DNA from: Tepiditoga spiralis
GTDB lineage: Bacteria > Thermotogota > Thermotogae > Petrotogales > Petrotogaceae
Length of the DNA: 64,000 bases
Assembly: GCF_014701195.1 (NCBI RefSeq)
Contig: NZ_AP018712.1
Span: forward strand, 1,940,501 to 2,004,500
Direction: 5' to 3'
A program made the position numbers and the translations under genes. Under the pieces are notes generated by a model. The model was given only the letters and a program-made list of their open reading frames with translations. It was not told where the DNA came from and searched no databases. Position 1 is the first letter of the stretch. Each line of letters opens with the position of its first letter. Of the stretch, positions 9,308 through 17,714 are shown piece by piece.

Positions 9308-9882
9308 CAAAATTATTTTTAATATTCTTATCTGCTACACTCGTTAATAACTTTGTTTTATCAAGATTTTTAGGAATATGTCCTTTCATTGGTGTATCTA
9401 AAAAATTAGATTCAGCTGCTGGAATGTCTATGGCTGTTGTATTCGTTATGACTATGGCTGGAATAATAAGCTGGATTTTAAACTTATTGCTCGTAGCCAC
9501 TGGATTAGAATTTTTAAGAGTTATCGTATTTATACTTGTTATTGCTGTACTCGTTCAGTTTGTTGAATTCTTTATTAAAAAAACAAGTCCTTCTTTATAC
9601 GAAGCACTTGGAATATACCTTCCATTGATAACAACAAACTGTGCTGTTTTGGGTGTTGCTCTAATAAACATTCAAACAAATTACAATATAATTGAAACTA
9701 CAGTCAATTCATTTGCATCTGCACTTGGATTTGGTATGGCATTAATGATTTTTGCTGCTATACGTGAAAGACTTGATTTAAGCAGTATTCCAAAACCATT
9801 TCAAGGAACTGCAATTGCATTAATTACTGCCGGATTACTCTCATTATCATTTATGGGATTTTCTGGATTAGTAAGACTCTAA
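9304..9882 (+). CDS. rnfA: Rnf complex subunit A (integral membrane)
   Basis: 192 residues, six hydrophobic helices. Family motifs are FVLSRFLGICPFIGVSKK (conserved Cys in the first helix pair) and TTNCAVLGVAL in the second half, matching RnfE and giving the expected pseudo-symmetry. The start ATG at 9304 overlaps the rnfE stop, with a GGCGGG site inside the end of rnfE. rnfB follows after 18 bases with its own AAGGAGG. Confidence 0.95.
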   Translation: MTKLFLIFLSATLVNNFVLSRFLGICPFIGVSKKLDSAAGMSMAVVFVMTMAGIISWILNLLLVATGLEFLRVIVFILVIAVLVQFVEFFIKKTSPSLYEALGIYLPLITTNCAVLGVALINIQTNYNIIETTVNSFASALGFGMALMIFAAIRERLDLSSIPKPFQGTAIALITAGLLSLSFMGFSGLVRL

Positions 9883-9900
9883 TAAGGAGGTCTATTAATA

Positions 9901-10248
9901 ATGTCAACAATAATAAATGCAGTATTACTATTGGGAATACTTGGATTTGCTTCAGGAGCATTTTTAGCATTTGCTGCTAAAAAGTTTGAAGTTAAAGAAG
10001 ATGTTAGAAAGATATTGGCAGAAGCTGTTTTACCTGGTGCAAACTGTGGAGCATGTGGATTTCCTGGATGTTCTGGATTTGCAAGCGGTTTTGTAAAAGG
10101 AACAGCAACAGCTGATGGATGTTTGCCTGGAAAAAGAACTGGTGTTCCAGAAAAACTAAAAAAAATAAATGCTATGTCTGATGAAGAGTTAGAAAAATTA
10201 TTTGAAGAAAATAATAATGATATTGATGCAATAAAAAAGGCATTATAA
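9901..10248 (+). CDS. rnfB: Rnf complex subunit B, short form without ferredoxin domains
   Basis: 115 residues. An N-terminal membrane helix (residues ~5-25) is followed by the characteristic RnfB cluster motif C49-x2-C52-x4-C57-x16-C74 (NCGACGFPGCSGFA). Usual RnfB proteins continue with one or more bacterial-ferredoxin domains that receive electrons from ferredoxin and are about 190-330 residues long. Here the frame ends after a short acidic tail, and the terminator follows within three bases. No frameshifted ferredoxin motif is visible downstream, so the short form looks genuine rather than broken. Either a separate ferredoxin-like subunit or direct ferredoxin docking would have to replace the missing part. 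Confidence 0.9.
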   Translation: MSTIINAVLLLGILGFASGAFLAFAAKKFEVKEDVRKILAEAVLPGANCGACGFPGCSGFASGFVKGTATADGCLPGKRTGVPEKLKKINAMSDEELEKLFEENNNDIDAIKKAL

Positions 10249-10250
10249 AT

Positions 10251-10285
10251 AAAAGATAAGCTGTCTCAATGGCAGCTTATCTTTT
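10251..10285. terminator. Bidirectional terminator between rnfB and the GGDEF gene
   Basis: Perfect 13-base inverted repeat (AAAAGATAAGCTG, loop of nine bases, CAGCTTATCTTTT) with A runs on the left and T runs on the right, so it can act on both strands. The stop codon of the convergent diguanylate cyclase (10277-10279) lies inside the right arm. Confidence 0.9.
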
Positions 10286-11908
10286 ATAAATTATTCTATT
10301 TTTTCCTTTTTTCTTTGCAAAATATGCTCTTTTATCTGCTAATTCTATTAGATCTTTCATTTTTGCTTCGGATGAATCTGCTATTCCAACACTAAATGTT
10401 GCTCCTTCGTGCAATTTTGACAAATTTTCTTGTATTCTTTTGACTATATTTGTTGCTTTATACTTTGTTAAATTATTAAATATAACAACAAATTCATCAC
10501 CACCATATCTGTATACACTATCCGTACTTCTAATATGATTTTTTATGATTTTTACTATACTTTTTAAAATTTGATCTCCATACAAATGTCCATAACTATC
10601 ATTTATTTTTTTAAAATTATCCATATCAAAAAAAGCAATAGAAAAAATGTCTTTTTTATTACTTTTATTCATATCATCAACTATCTTTAAAAAGTTATAT
10701 GCTCCTGTTAGAGCATCTCTTTCACTCAATTTTTTAACATAATTATATTTTTTTCTATTAGATATTATTATAGATAGAATACCTCCTAAAACCGATAACA
10801 TTTCTAAGTCTTCTTTAGTTGGTCTCATACCATCTATTGGAGCATCACAAGACATATATCCCCACAATCTTCCAATATCATCATTTACTGTAATTAATAA
10901 TAAATCTTTATTATTCCATTTTATTTCTAATTCACTATCTATATCTTCAATTGATTCTTTTTCAAGATCAAATCCTTTAAACTCTGAATCATTATTTAAT
11001 TTTGGAATAAAATATGAATTTTCATATTTATTCTCTTTTTTTAAAATTTTTTTTAATTCTTGCAAAGTAACTTCTTTATTTTTTATATTTTCATACATTT
11101 CATTAGAAATTCCATAATTTGAAATTCTTTCAATTAAACCCGTTTCATAATTTAATTTAGAAAATAAAATATATTTATAACCAAAAACATCATTTACTAT
11201 TTTTAATGTTTCACAAATAATATGCTCAATACTTTTTGTAGATGTATTTAAAAGTTTAGAGTATTCTAGCAAAACTTTATTAAACTTTTTTATTTTTTTA
11301 TTTCTATAATTTTCAATTATTTTTTTATTTTTCAATCTTATTATAAAGTAATAAAAGGATAAATAAATTATATTTTGAAATATTATAAAAGATTTTAAAA
11401 TTAAATCATTATTTGAAATCTGAATATACATTGCAGGTAATAAACTTAAAAAATAAACATATTCTGTAATAAATATTTTTTTATCAAACTTCTTTAAATC
11501 AAAGAAGATTTGATTTATTAAAATCGAAAAACTTAAAAATAAAAATAATTCTAAATAAATATTTTTGGTAATCATCAATGCTAAATTTGCACTTAAATAA
11601 TACATTATAAAATAAACTAAAAATTTTTTTAAATTATTTTCATATGACTTTTTCTTAATTCTAAATATAATTACTAATGATGCTATTATTATATATTCTT
11701 TTCCAAAATAAAAAGCTATTAAAAAACCTATTGCATTAGTTATTAATCTTATTTTTTTATATTTTATTATTATATTATCTGTAAAATATGTAATTACTAA
11801 AACTATAATAGTTTGAAATAACTTTATATTTTTAAAATCAGGTTTAAATAAAAATAATAATAAAATAGAAAAAATAAGCAAAAAAGTTTTTTTACTTAAA
11901 TATTTCAT
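10277..11908 (-). CDS. Membrane diguanylate cyclase (GGDEF) with GAF-like region
   Basis: 543 residues. Residues ~1-195 hold about seven to eight hydrophobic helices (an integral sensor region), followed by a GAF-like region (~215-375) and a C-terminal GGDEF domain. The catalytic motif RYGGDEF is intact (GGDEF 469-473), and the product-inhibition site RxxD (RSTD, 460-463) lies exactly five residues before it. This predicts an active, c-di-GMP-feedback-inhibited enzyme; no EAL or HD-GYP domain is attached. Start is ATG after AAGGGGG. It converges on rnfB and is probably a single-gene transcript. The signal it senses is unknown. Confidence 0.9.
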   Translation of the reverse strand: MKYLSKKTFLLIFSILLLFLFKPDFKNIKLFQTIIVLVITYFTDNIIIKYKKIRLITNAIGFLIAFYFGKEYIIIASLVIIFRIKKKSYENNLKKFLVYFIMYYLSANLALMITKNIYLELFLFLSFSILINQIFFDLKKFDKKIFITEYVYFLSLLPAMYIQISNNDLILKSFIIFQNIIYLSFYYFIIRLKNKKIIENYRNKKIKKFNKVLLEYSKLLNTSTKSIEHIICETLKIVNDVFGYKYILFSKLNYETGLIERISNYGISNEMYENIKNKEVTLQELKKILKKENKYENSYFIPKLNNDSEFKGFDLEKESIEDIDSELEIKWNNKDLLLITVNDDIGRLWGYMSCDAPIDGMRPTKEDLEMLSVLGGILSIIISNRKKYNYVKKLSERDALTGAYNFLKIVDDMNKSNKKDIFSIAFFDMDNFKKINDSYGHLYGDQILKSIVKIIKNHIRSTDSVYRYGGDEFVVIFNNLTKYKATNIVKRIQENLSKLHEGATFSVGIADSSEAKMKDLIELADKRAYFAKKKGKNRIIYKR

Positions 11909-11969
11909 TATATCCCCCTTATTTTTAAATCAAATTTTTCAACTATTAAAATTATAACATAAAACAAAC

Positions 11970-12001
11970 AAAATCAATTAAATTTAACATTAATTGATTT
12001 T
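11970..12001 (-). terminator. Weak AT-only inverted repeat after the hydrolase gene
   Basis: A 12-base perfect inverted repeat (AAAATCAATTAA / TTAATTGATTTT) with an eight-base loop, downstream of the leftward hydrolase gene and upstream of the cyclase gene. It contains only two G-C pairs, so it is a weak terminator at best. Confidence 0.4.
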
Positions 12002-12038
12002 ATTTTTACATTTAAAGTATAAAAATAACATTTTTTTT

Positions 12039-13583
12039 TTAATTTAAATTATTTACCCAATTTAATATATTTTTTATTATTTCATCATTGAAATTCATGG
12101 TTATATTATTTAACATTTCGTGTGTAGTATTTTCTAAATATTCAATGGTTATATTTTTATTTTCCTTTAATGAAGACTCTTTACTTTCAAGAAGTTCTTT
12201 TGGTGTTTTTAAATCTTGAGTTCCATTTAAAATCAAAAGTGGAATATTTATAGAAAAAATATCTTTGTATGGATCTGGTTGAAACTTTACCCAATCTATA
12301 AAAACTTTAGCCTTTTGACCTAAAATAACATCATCATTTTTTAAAGAATCATCTTTAAATTTTTTGTTTGCGTCTTCTATTTCTTCAAGATATTTTTCTA
12401 TTAAATCTATTGTTTGTTTGTATTTTTCATCATTTTTTAAAGCTTTTATATAATCTAATTGATACTTTAATTGATACTCCATTTGATCAAAAATATTTAA
12501 AAGCCCTGGTGAAATAGCTATTGCTCCTTTAATATTTTTATTTTTTATAATCAATGGCAAAAATGATGCACCTTGACTATGACCTAAAATAAAAATATTA
12601 TTTTTATCTACTTCATCTAAAGTATTCAAAAAATCAATCCCTGCTCTTGCATCATCAACAAAATCTTTTACTGATAAGTTATCAAAATTTTTTAATTTTT
12701 TTTGTAAAATAGTATAACTTCTTTTATCATATCTTAAAACAATAAATCCATTTTTAGATAACTCTTTTGAAATTTCCAAAAAAGGTTTATAAATTTTTTT
12801 ATTAATCACTAAAGTTTCATCTCTATCATTTGGACCAGATCCATGAATTAATATTACTGCTGGATTTTTTTGTTTTAATTTCTGAGGATACATTAAACTT
12901 CCATATAGAGTAAAGTTATTACTTTTAAATGTAATTTCTTTTTCTAAAACATTCTTTTTCATATCTTTTCCATTTAAAAAAATTTTTACTTTTTTTATTG
13001 TATCAAATACAGATTCTAAAGTTTTATCATTAAATTTTATTTCTAAAACTGAATTTAAAGTTTTTAATTTATAAAAACTATCACTTTCTGTAAAATCAGA
13101 ATCAATGATTACATACTTTTCTGTTCTTGGAGATAACAATAAAGATGGAATAAACAACTTAATATTTTTATTTTTCAAATTATTCATTTTATTAAATATA
13201 AAAAAATGTCCAATAATGTTATTATCTAATATTATGGGATCTTTTATTTTTATGTTTTTCAATTTTGATCCATTAAAAGTACTAATAATCATACCATTAT
13301 CATACTTTGAAATTAATGTTCCTTGCTTATATCCATTAACAAATATATCAAGTTTATAATTTTTAAAGTACCATGATTCGTTATATTGTGTATATGATTC
13401 ATATTTAACAAAAGTTTTACCAATTTGAAGCTCCGTTAGTGTATTTTCATTAAATTTAAATTCATCAAAATTCACAGTAGATGTTCCTATTCTACTTTCA
13501 TTTGAAGTTATACTATATTCAAAACTTTCCGAAAATGCCATAAAACTAAAAATTAAAAAAATTATAACTAAAATTTTTTTCAT
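12039..13583 (-). CDS. Exported alpha/beta hydrolase
   Basis: 514 residues from the ATG at 13583, chosen because TTGGAGGTGATATT precedes it and the protein then begins with a clear signal peptide (KKILVIIFLIFSFMAFSES). An upstream in-frame start would put ~27 odd residues in front. Residues ~20-225 form a family-specific N-terminal domain. The hydrolase fold starts at ~250: oxyanion region ILIHGSGPNDRDE, nucleophile Ser336 in GHSQG, acid Asp in ILNGTQDLKTP, and His in TTHEML near the end. This is the layout of secreted esterases/acyl hydrolases of the DLH/BAAT type, acting in the periplasm or outside. Substrate unknown. Confidence 0.85.
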   Translation of the reverse strand: MKKILVIIFLIFSFMAFSESFEYSITSNESRIGTSTVNFDEFKFNENTLTELQIGKTFVKYESYTQYNESWYFKNYKLDIFVNGYKQGTLISKYDNGMIISTFNGSKLKNIKIKDPIILDNNIIGHFFIFNKMNNLKNKNIKLFIPSLLLSPRTEKYVIIDSDFTESDSFYKLKTLNSVLEIKFNDKTLESVFDTIKKVKIFLNGKDMKKNVLEKEITFKSNNFTLYGSLMYPQKLKQKNPAVILIHGSGPNDRDETLVINKKIYKPFLEISKELSKNGFIVLRYDKRSYTILQKKLKNFDNLSVKDFVDDARAGIDFLNTLDEVDKNNIFILGHSQGASFLPLIIKNKNIKGAIAISPGLLNIFDQMEYQLKYQLDYIKALKNDEKYKQTIDLIEKYLEEIEDANKKFKDDSLKNDDVILGQKAKVFIDWVKFQPDPYKDIFSINIPLLILNGTQDLKTPKELLESKESSLKENKNITIEYLENTTHEMLNNITMNFNDEIIKNILNWVNNLN

Positions 13584-13589
13584 AATATC

Positions 13590-13800
13590 ACCTCCAATTA
13601 GCATTATACCATAATGCTGTACTATATATGTAATACAGTAAAATTCGTAATAAATATTTAACATATATTTTCACAACATCTCCATTTTTGGAGTTTATAT
13701 CAATTATATTTTTATCATTAAAATTAACATTTTCTATTGTTTGAATAATTTAATCTACTTGTTCTTTTTGAATATTAGAGTTTTATTGTGAAAGTCCAAA
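13590..13800 (-). pseudogene. Possible decayed coding remnant
   Basis: Reading the minus strand in one frame from about 13800 down to 13590 gives a plausible, hydrophilic, protein-like stretch (NSNIQKEQVD, an in-frame TAA at 13750-13752, then IIQTIENVNFNDKNIIDINS and NGDVVKIYV). It has no start codon or ribosome site of its own and is broken by the stop. It may be the tail of a lost gene. The AT-rich composition makes chance open frames common, so confidence is low. Confidence 0.25.
13603..13611 (-). promoter_or_regulatory. Extended -10 promoter for the hydrolase gene
   Basis: On the minus strand TGGTATAAT forms an extended -10 element about 20 bases before the hydrolase start codon, with no good -35. 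The predicted leader is very short and contains the GGAGG site. Confidence 0.5.
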
Positions 13801-14045
13801 TATGATTATATTGTTCAATAATATACTTTTTATTTTTGTAAAAATTCTACATGTTTACCACTAAATAATATAAATTCATTAAATTTAAAAATTCTTTATA
13901 ACTTTAACAATTAAAACATTTTTAAACTTCAATGTTTATTTTCTAATTATAAATAAAATAAATAATTTTTTTAGAAATATAAAGTATTTTTATTATATTT
14001 GAATATAAATACATATGAAACATTTTTTTGAAACTAACCCATTTT

Positions 14046-14063
14046 GTTTCGGAAACATGTTTC
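14046..14063. promoter_or_regulatory. LacI-type operator upstream of the oligosaccharide transporter operon
   Basis: GAAACATGTTTC (14052-14063) is a perfect 12-base palindrome. It overlaps a second one, GTTTCGGAAAC (14046-14056). A further pair of GAAAC half-sites lies just upstream (~14017-14034). The palindrome sits ten bases before the -10, within the -35/-10 spacer, where binding would block RNA polymerase. The LacI-family gene at 21111 in the same locus is the obvious binder (inference). Confidence 0.65.
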
Positions 14064-14072
14064 AAGATATCC

Positions 14073-14078
14073 TATAAT
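14073..14078 (+). promoter_or_regulatory. -10 element of the oligosaccharide operon promoter
   Basis: Perfect TATAAT about 15 bases upstream of the ribosome site AAGGGGGGAG. No consensus -35 stands at the proper distance; the operator occupies that space. Confidence 0.55.
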
Positions 14079-14104
14079 AGAATTCAAAAAAAGGGGGGAG
14101 AAAG

Positions 14105-15790
14105 TTGAAAAAGATACTAACTATTGTAATAATAGTTTTATTATCTTCTGTTTTATTGTCACAAGAATTTGATAGGAAAACAACATTTGTTGCTGGGGGA
14201 GCTCTGTGGGATGTTCCTTCTAATTGGAATCCATTTGTTCCATGGGATGCTGTTTCTGGAACAGTAGGGCTTGTTTACGAAACACTATTTGAATATGATA
14301 CTCTTAATAATTCTATGAAACCATTTTTAGCCGAAGATGGAAAATGGATAAGTGATAATGAATATTTATTAAAGTTAAGAAAAGGTATAAAATGGACAGA
14401 TGGAGTTGATTTTACTTCAAAAGATGTTTATTTTACATTTGATGTTGGAAGAAAAAATGAAGAAGCTCCTATTTCTTATGTTTGGAAGTGGTTAAAAGAA
14501 ATAAAAGTTATAGATAATTATACTTTAAAATTTATTTTTAGTGAACCAAGATATAGTGAATGGAATACAATGCTTTATGATCAAGGTATAATTCCAGAAC
14601 ATATTTGGTCCAAAAAAACAGCTGAAGAAGTTATTAATACTGATAATAAAAACCCAATTGGAACTGGAAGTTATAAATATGAAGTTGCAACAAATGATAA
14701 AATGGTTTGGATTAGAAATGATAATTGGTGGGGAAAAGATGTTTTTGGAAAGTTGCCTGCTCCAAAAAGAATTGTAATACCATTAATTTATTCAAATAAT
14801 GTAGCTCTTGGTATGTTAATGAAAGGAGAATTAGATTTATCTAATTTCTTTTTACCAGGTATTCCAAAGGTTAAATCATTTTATAATTTAACAACTTGGT
14901 ATGAAGGTAAACCCTATATGTTACCTGGAGATTCTGCCACTTTATATTTAAATACACATAAAAAATATTTAAATAATACTGATTTTAGAAAAGCAATAGC
15001 TTATGCAATAAATAGAGATATGATTATAAAAAATGTTTTTGAATATCAATCACAAAAAGCTAATCCTTCAGGTCTTTTACCTATTGATTCGTGGATGAAA
15101 TATTATAACAAAGAAGTAAATAAAAAGTATGGTTTTGATTTTAATAAAGAAAAAGCTAAATCTTTATTAAAAAAATTAGGCTTTAAAGATATAAATCATG
15201 ATGGATTTTTAGAAGATAAAGATGGAAAAAAAGTTTCATTCGAAATAATAGTTCCAAGTGGATGGACAGATTGGATGGAAGCTATAAAAATAATTTCTAA
15301 AAATCTTCAAGATATAGGAATAAAAGCAGACGCAAAATTTCCAGATGAAGGTGTTTATTGGGATGATTTAACAAAAGGCGATTTTGATATGGCAATAAAC
15401 AATTATGGAAATGAAGCAAGTTCAACTCCTTGGACTTATTGGAATTCTGTTATGAATTATAGAATAAATCAAGATGTTGTTGAAGATGGAAATTTTGGAA
15501 GATACAATAATCCAAAATTATTTAAAATGATTAAAGATTTTAATACGAAAAAATTAGGATCTACAGAAAGCTATGAAATTGCTTCTTTAATTGAAGAAGA
15601 AATGTTAAAAAATATGCCAGTAATTCCTCTATGGTTTAATGGTTTATGGTATCAAGCAAGCAGTGATTATTGGACAAATTGGCCAACTGAAAAAAATCCT
15701 GTTGGTTATCCATGTTCTTGGAGTGGTTATTGGTCAAGAGGTGGAATTGATATGTTATTAAACTTAAAGCCTTCGAACCATGAAGAATAA
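14105..15790 (+). CDS. Family-5 ABC transporter substrate-binding protein, probably for beta-glucan oligosaccharides
   Basis: 561 residues from a TTG start preceded by AAGGGGGGAGAAAG. Residues 1-20 are a signal peptide (KKILTIVIIVLLSSVLLSQE) without a lipobox Cys. The body has the SBP_bac_5 features LRKGIKWTDGVDFTSKDVYF and FRKAIAYAINRDMI. In Thermotogae, proteins of this 'oligopeptide' family next to glycosidases bind cellobiose, laminaribiose or mannobiose, as shown for T. maritima; the GH1, GH8 and LacI neighbours point the same way here. It is exported to the periplasm. A stem-loop separates it from the permease genes. Confidence 0.88.
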   Translation: MKKILTIVIIVLLSSVLLSQEFDRKTTFVAGGALWDVPSNWNPFVPWDAVSGTVGLVYETLFEYDTLNNSMKPFLAEDGKWISDNEYLLKLRKGIKWTDGVDFTSKDVYFTFDVGRKNEEAPISYVWKWLKEIKVIDNYTLKFIFSEPRYSEWNTMLYDQGIIPEHIWSKKTAEEVINTDNKNPIGTGSYKYEVATNDKMVWIRNDNWWGKDVFGKLPAPKRIVIPLIYSNNVALGMLMKGELDLSNFFLPGIPKVKSFYNLTTWYEGKPYMLPGDSATLYLNTHKKYLNNTDFRKAIAYAINRDMIIKNVFEYQSQKANPSGLLPIDSWMKYYNKEVNKKYGFDFNKEKAKSLLKKLGFKDINHDGFLEDKDGKKVSFEIIVPSGWTDWMEAIKIISKNLQDIGIKADAKFPDEGVYWDDLTKGDFDMAINNYGNEASSTPWTYWNSVMNYRINQDVVEDGNFGRYNNPKLFKMIKDFNTKKLGSTESYEIASLIEEEMLKNMPVIPLWFNGLWYQASSDYWTNWPTEKNPVGYPCSWSGYWSRGGIDMLLNLKPSNHEE

Positions 15791-15810
15791 AATATAAAAA
15801 TTAAAAATAT

Positions 15811-15829
15811 GCAGGCCTTTTTGGCCTGC
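15811..15829 (+). other. Stem-loop between binding-protein and permease genes
   Basis: Perfect seven-base GC-rich stem (GCAGGCC, TTTTT loop, GGCCTGC) 20 bases after the binding-protein stop. No T run follows, so it is more likely an mRNA 3'-end stabiliser or processing site that gives excess binding protein than a full terminator. Confidence 0.65.
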
Positions 15830-15850
15830 GTGTATTATGGGGGAAAAAGT

Positions 15851-16843
15851 ATGCAAAATAAATACTTTAGAAAAAAGATAATTATTTATTTAATAACTTT
15901 CTTTTTTGCTGTTACTTTGAATTGGTTAATTCCTCGTTTTATGCCAGGAGACCCCATGAGTCTTTTAATGGCTAAATTACATGGATTAAATGAAGGTAAA
16001 GCAGCATTAAAAAGTTTTTTTCTGGATTCTTTTGGTTTAAACAAATCTTTTTTTGAACAGTACTTAGATTTTTGGAAAGCATTGTTTACAGGAGATTTTG
16101 GAGTTAGTATTTATCTTTATCCAAAGCCAGTTATTGAAATAATAAGCAAGGCTGCAATTTATGACATAGTTTTATTATTACCAGCTGTAATACTTAGTTG
16201 GATATTTGGAAATAAACTTGGAGCTATTTCAGGTGTAAATAAAAAAATAGATAATATATTAATGCCAATATTTTATTTTTTAACTTCTTCACCATATTTT
16301 TGGTTTGCAGTTATTTTAGTTTATGTATTAGGTGTTGTTATGGGGCTTTTTCCTATAAATGGTGCTTATAGTTCTACTATGCTACCTTCTTTTTCATTTT
16401 CCTTTATAATAGATTTTTTTAAACATTGGATACTTCCATTTTTATCTTTATTTAGTGTAATGCTTGGAGGATGGGCAATAGGCATGCGAAATATGATTAT
16501 ATATGAAATGGGATCAAATTATTCAAAATATATGGAAGCTTTGGGTAGCTCAAAAAAATTAATTCGTAAATATGCATTTAGAAATGCTGAACTACCACAA
16601 GTAACAGGATTAGCTTTAAGTCTTGGAACAATAATAGCAGGAAACTTAACTACACAAATAGTTTTTTCTTATCCTGGTCTTGGTTATACTTTATTAAAAG
16701 CAATTTTAAATCAAGATTATTTTTTAGTACAAGGTTGTTTCTTATTCATAATAATTGGTGTTTTATTGGCTAATTTTTTAGTAGATATCCTTTATATGTT
16801 TATAGACCCTAGAGTACGTTATTCTTATTCGGGGGAGGTATGA
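15851..16843 (+). CDS. ABC transporter permease, OppB/DppB type
   Basis: 330 residues from the ATG at 15851, with GGGGG eight bases before; an in-frame ATG at 15809 would lie inside the stem-loop. Six hydrophobic helices, with the first followed by the typical RFMPGDPMSLLMAK segment. The binding-protein-dependent transport motif is YMEALGSSKKLIRKYAFRNA (residues ~230-250), which contacts the ATPases. The TGA overlaps the next gene region. It works with the following permease and two ATPases. Confidence 0.92.
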   Translation: MQNKYFRKKIIIYLITFFFAVTLNWLIPRFMPGDPMSLLMAKLHGLNEGKAALKSFFLDSFGLNKSFFEQYLDFWKALFTGDFGVSIYLYPKPVIEIISKAAIYDIVLLLPAVILSWIFGNKLGAISGVNKKIDNILMPIFYFLTSSPYFWFAVILVYVLGVVMGLFPINGAYSSTMLPSFSFSFIIDFFKHWILPFLSLFSVMLGGWAIGMRNMIIYEMGSNYSKYMEALGSSKKLIRKYAFRNAELPQVTGLALSLGTIIAGNLTTQIVFSYPGLGYTLLKAILNQDYFLVQGCFLFIIIGVLLANFLVDILYMFIDPRVRYSYSGEV

Positions 16844-16845
16844 TT

Positions 16846-17712
16846 ATGAATTTAAAAGAAAAATTAAAAAATCATGATAATTGGTACTATGCTTTAAAAA
16901 ACAAAAAAGTTATTATAGGTTTTTCCATATTTTTATTTTTTTTAATTTTAGCACTTTTAGCTCCTATTTTAACAAAATTTGATTATGAAGAAATAGCTGG
17001 AGCCCCTTATTCTTCCCCAAGTTTAGAACATTTAATGGGAACAACTATATTTGGAAGAGATGTTTTTACACAAGTCTTATATGGATTAAGATCTACATTT
17101 TTTGTTGGATTAGTTGGTGGAACTATTGCTTTAGTAATAGGGGTTCTTTTAGGATTTATCTCTGGATACAAAAGTGGTACTTTGCTAGATGAAGGATTAA
17201 TGATGTTAACTAATATATTACTTGTAATACCAGTTATAGCTATATTAATAATTCTTTCTGCTTATTTACCTTACAGAGGTATATTAGTTCAAAGCATAAT
17301 AATAGGAATAACTAGTTGGCCTTGGTCTGCAAGAGCCGTTAGAGCTCAAACTCTTGCAATAAAAAATAAAGAATTTGTAAATCTTTCAAGGATTTCATCA
17401 GTTCCTACATTAAAAATAATAATAGAGGATATAGCTTCAAATATGTTTTCTTATGTATTTATGGTTTATATTTTACAATTCGCTGGAGCAATCTTAACTG
17501 CTGTTGGACTTGATTTTATAGGTCTTGGACCAACAAGAGGTATATCACTTGGTTTAATTATGCAAAACGCAGTAAATTGGAATGCACTTCCCTTAGGCTT
17601 ATGGTGGTGGGCAATATTACCTGGATTAATCCTTACAGTTTTAGTTACATCACTTTACTTTATAAATACTGGTTTGGATGAAGTATTTAATCCAAAATTA
17701 AGGGAGATGTGA
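16846..17712 (+). CDS. ABC transporter permease, OppC/DppC type
   Basis: 288 residues. The ATG at 16846 is preferred because GGGGGAGG lies seven bases upstream; the in-frame ATG at 16840 would be one base from it. The N-terminus carries the OppC pattern, an N-terminal helix then HLMGTTIFGRDVFTQVLYGLR. The EAA-type loop is FVNLSRISSVPTLKIIIED (residues ~175-195). It pairs with the OppB-like permease. Confidence 0.92.
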   Translation: MNLKEKLKNHDNWYYALKNKKVIIGFSIFLFFLILALLAPILTKFDYEEIAGAPYSSPSLEHLMGTTIFGRDVFTQVLYGLRSTFFVGLVGGTIALVIGVLLGFISGYKSGTLLDEGLMMLTNILLVIPVIAILIILSAYLPYRGILVQSIIIGITSWPWSARAVRAQTLAIKNKEFVNLSRISSVPTLKIIIEDIASNMFSYVFMVYILQFAGAILTAVGLDFIGLGPTRGISLGLIMQNAVNWNALPLGLWWWAILPGLILTVLVTSLYFINTGLDEVFNPKLREM

Positions 17713-17714
17713 TT

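Larger units (their letters stand above)
13584..14104. other. 521-base intergenic region between divergent genes
   Basis: Holds the hydrolase promoter at its left end, the possible coding remnant (13590-13800), about 200 very AT-rich bases in which I see nothing, and the LacI-type operator and promoter of the sugar transporter operon at its right end. No RNA gene was recognised. Confidence 0.7.

Noticed and set aside
10249-10300. Frameshifted continuation of rnfB that would restore ferredoxin domains
   Set aside because: The terminator starts three bases after the stop and the next gene is convergent; no CxxCxxCxxxC motif appears in any frame here.
13612-13664. N-terminal extension of the alpha/beta hydrolase
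   Set aside because: It would run through the promoter and put 27 residues before a clear signal peptide that has its own GGAGG site.
15809-15850. Upstream start for the OppB-like permease
   Set aside because: It lies in the stem-loop and has no ribosome site, while the ATG at 15851 has GGGGG at the right distance.
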